Origin: Oligoflexia bacterium
GTDB taxonomy: Bacteria > Bdellovibrionota > UBA1018 > CAIMNF01
DNA length: 6,078 bases
NCBI GenBank assembly: GCA_903842755.1
Contig: CAIMNF010000049.1
Span: 1 to 6,078 of the forward strand
Direction of reading: 5' to 3'
Shown here: one piece after another, positions 5,710 to 6,078 of the stretch
How the letters are laid out: each line of letters begins with the position of its first letter
Numbering within the stretch: position 1 is the stretch's first letter
Notes under the pieces: model-generated
Seen by the model: the letters and a program-made list of their open reading frames with translations, nothing else
Database searches by the model: none
What the model was told of the DNA's origin: nothing
Made by a program: the position numbers and the translations under genes

Positions 5710-5725
5710 CGGCATTGAATTTGCA
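5710..5725 (+). promoter_or_regulatory. Sigma-54 promoter for the small exported basic protein
   Basis: CGGCATTGAATTTGCA carries GG (5711-5712) and GC (5723-5724) exactly 10 bp apart, with GGCA in the -24 element and TTTGCA in the -12 element. The predicted start of transcription is near 5736. This lies downstream of the upstream in-frame ATG at 5733 and so rules that codon out, supporting ATG 5751 with its GGCAGG ribosome site. It lies 21 bp from the divergent candidate site for pldA. Confidence 0.62.
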
Positions 5726-5750
5726 TTACTAAATGGTGAAAGGCAGGAAT

Positions 5751-6044
5751 ATGAATAAAGTTAATTTAAGTTATGGGGTAGTCTTAGTAAGTTTAAGTGT
5801 GGCTGGGGCAATCTGTGTTGGGTCAAGTTACGCAGCGGAGGACGTCGGTGTTGCCGCTAAAAACACGGCGGGTGACGTTTCAACGGCTGCAAAAGAGACG
5901 GTTCGATGGACGAAACGCCAAGCCAGGAGAGTTGCAGGAACGAATACAAAGACCAAAGATAGACAAGATCGAGCCAATAATAAAAAAGACGAAATTGAAA
6001 ACGACGCCCGTAAGGAAACAAACCGCATTAACGCAAACAAGTAA
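5751..6044 (+). CDS. Small exported, basic, helix-rich protein of unknown function
   Basis: From the ATG at 5751 the product is 97 residues. It has a clear Sec signal peptide: MNK, a hydrophobic core to about residue 24, and SSYAAED with probable cleavage after YAA (near residue 29). The mature 68 residues begin with an Ala/Val/Thr repeat-like stretch (VGVAAKNTAGDV then STAAKETVRW), which could form an amphipathic helix. The rest is very rich in Lys, Arg, Asp and Asn (RQDRANNKKDEIENDARKE). There are no cysteines in the mature part and no domain I recognise. The start is decided by GGCAGG at 5742-5747 and by the predicted sigma-54 transcription start at about 5736; an ATG at 5733 would add six residues but lies before that start. 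Divergent to pldA. The composition would suit a periplasmic protein that contacts nucleic acid, LPS or peptidoglycan, but this is speculation. Confidence 0.75.
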   Translation: MNKVNLSYGVVLVSLSVAGAICVGSSYAAEDVGVAAKNTAGDVSTAAKETVRWTKRQARRVAGTNTKTKDRQDRANNKKDEIENDARKETNRINANK

Positions 6045-6063
6045 TTAATATGAACCCACACCA

Positions 6064-6078
6064 AAGGAAGTCTTATAT
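6064..6078 (+). promoter_or_regulatory. Possible ribosome binding site of a gene starting at the window edge
   Basis: AAAGGAAG (6063-6070) is followed by TCTTATAT, which would place an ATG at 6077 if the next base beyond the window is G. A second open frame, from ATG 6050 (MNPHQRKSY), has no ribosome site and cannot be judged from nine codons. Confidence 0.25.

Noticed and set aside
5733..5750. ATG 5733 as the start of the small exported protein
   Set aside because: It has no ribosome site, lies upstream of the predicted transcription start, and adds a basic stretch that lengthens an already complete signal peptide.
5828..6064. A 78-codon minus-strand frame, and a second plus-strand frame, over the small exported protein
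   Set aside because: Both are shadows of the 5751-6044 gene, which has the signal peptide, ribosome site and promoter.
1..6078. CRISPR array, tRNA, rRNA, insertion sequence ends or prophage genes
   Set aside because: No spaced direct repeats, cloverleaf-like segments, transposase motifs or long terminal inverted repeats were seen.

Overview
This window looks like chromosomal DNA of a Gram-negative, moderately AT-rich bacterium. The evidence is an outer membrane phospholipase A, a PorT-like outer membrane beta-barrel, a small lipoprotein and Sec signal peptides. Three matches to the sigma-54 (-24/-12) promoter consensus also fit a Gram-negative host. The mix of genes would suit a Bdellovibrionota or former deltaproteobacterial genome, but that placement is an inference and no marker gene here proves it. 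There are no rRNA or tRNA genes, CRISPR arrays, insertion sequences or phage genes.

Layout. Positions 1-971 (minus) hold a cardiolipin synthase-like phospholipase D protein cut by the left edge. A 141-bp gap separates it from a divergent 59-residue lipoprotein (1113-1292, plus). The 3' end of the lipoprotein gene overlaps the 3' end of a minus-strand gene (1272-2585) for an exported helical-repeat protein whose C-terminus looks like a clan CD cysteine peptidase. Just upstream of that gene lies a 30-codon remnant that reads as the N-terminus of a phosphomannomutase/phosphoglucomutase (2662-2751, minus).

Positions 2772-4001 (minus) form a compact, probably co-transcribed set: an Lmo0937-type two-helix membrane peptide, a 42-residue membrane peptide overlapping it by 4 bp (ATGA), a PorT-like outer membrane barrel, and a CsbD/YjbJ stress protein. 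Facing away from this set is a triple-BON-domain protein (4153-4818, plus) with a good -24/-12 promoter upstream and a strong intrinsic terminator downstream. Next come an outer membrane phospholipase A (4868-5659, minus) and, divergent from it, a small exported lysine/arginine-rich protein (5751-6044, plus). The 91 bp between these two hold two further divergent -24/-12 matches.

How it may work together. CsbD, BON-domain and Lmo0937-type proteins are commonly induced by envelope, osmotic or general stress. Cardiolipin synthase and phospholipase A both act on membrane phospholipids. The most interesting reading is an envelope-stress island in which at least the BON gene, the small exported protein and perhaps pldA are under RpoN control. 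The remaining oddities are the peptidase-like gene and the phosphohexomutase stub, which suggests a past rearrangement or deletion.
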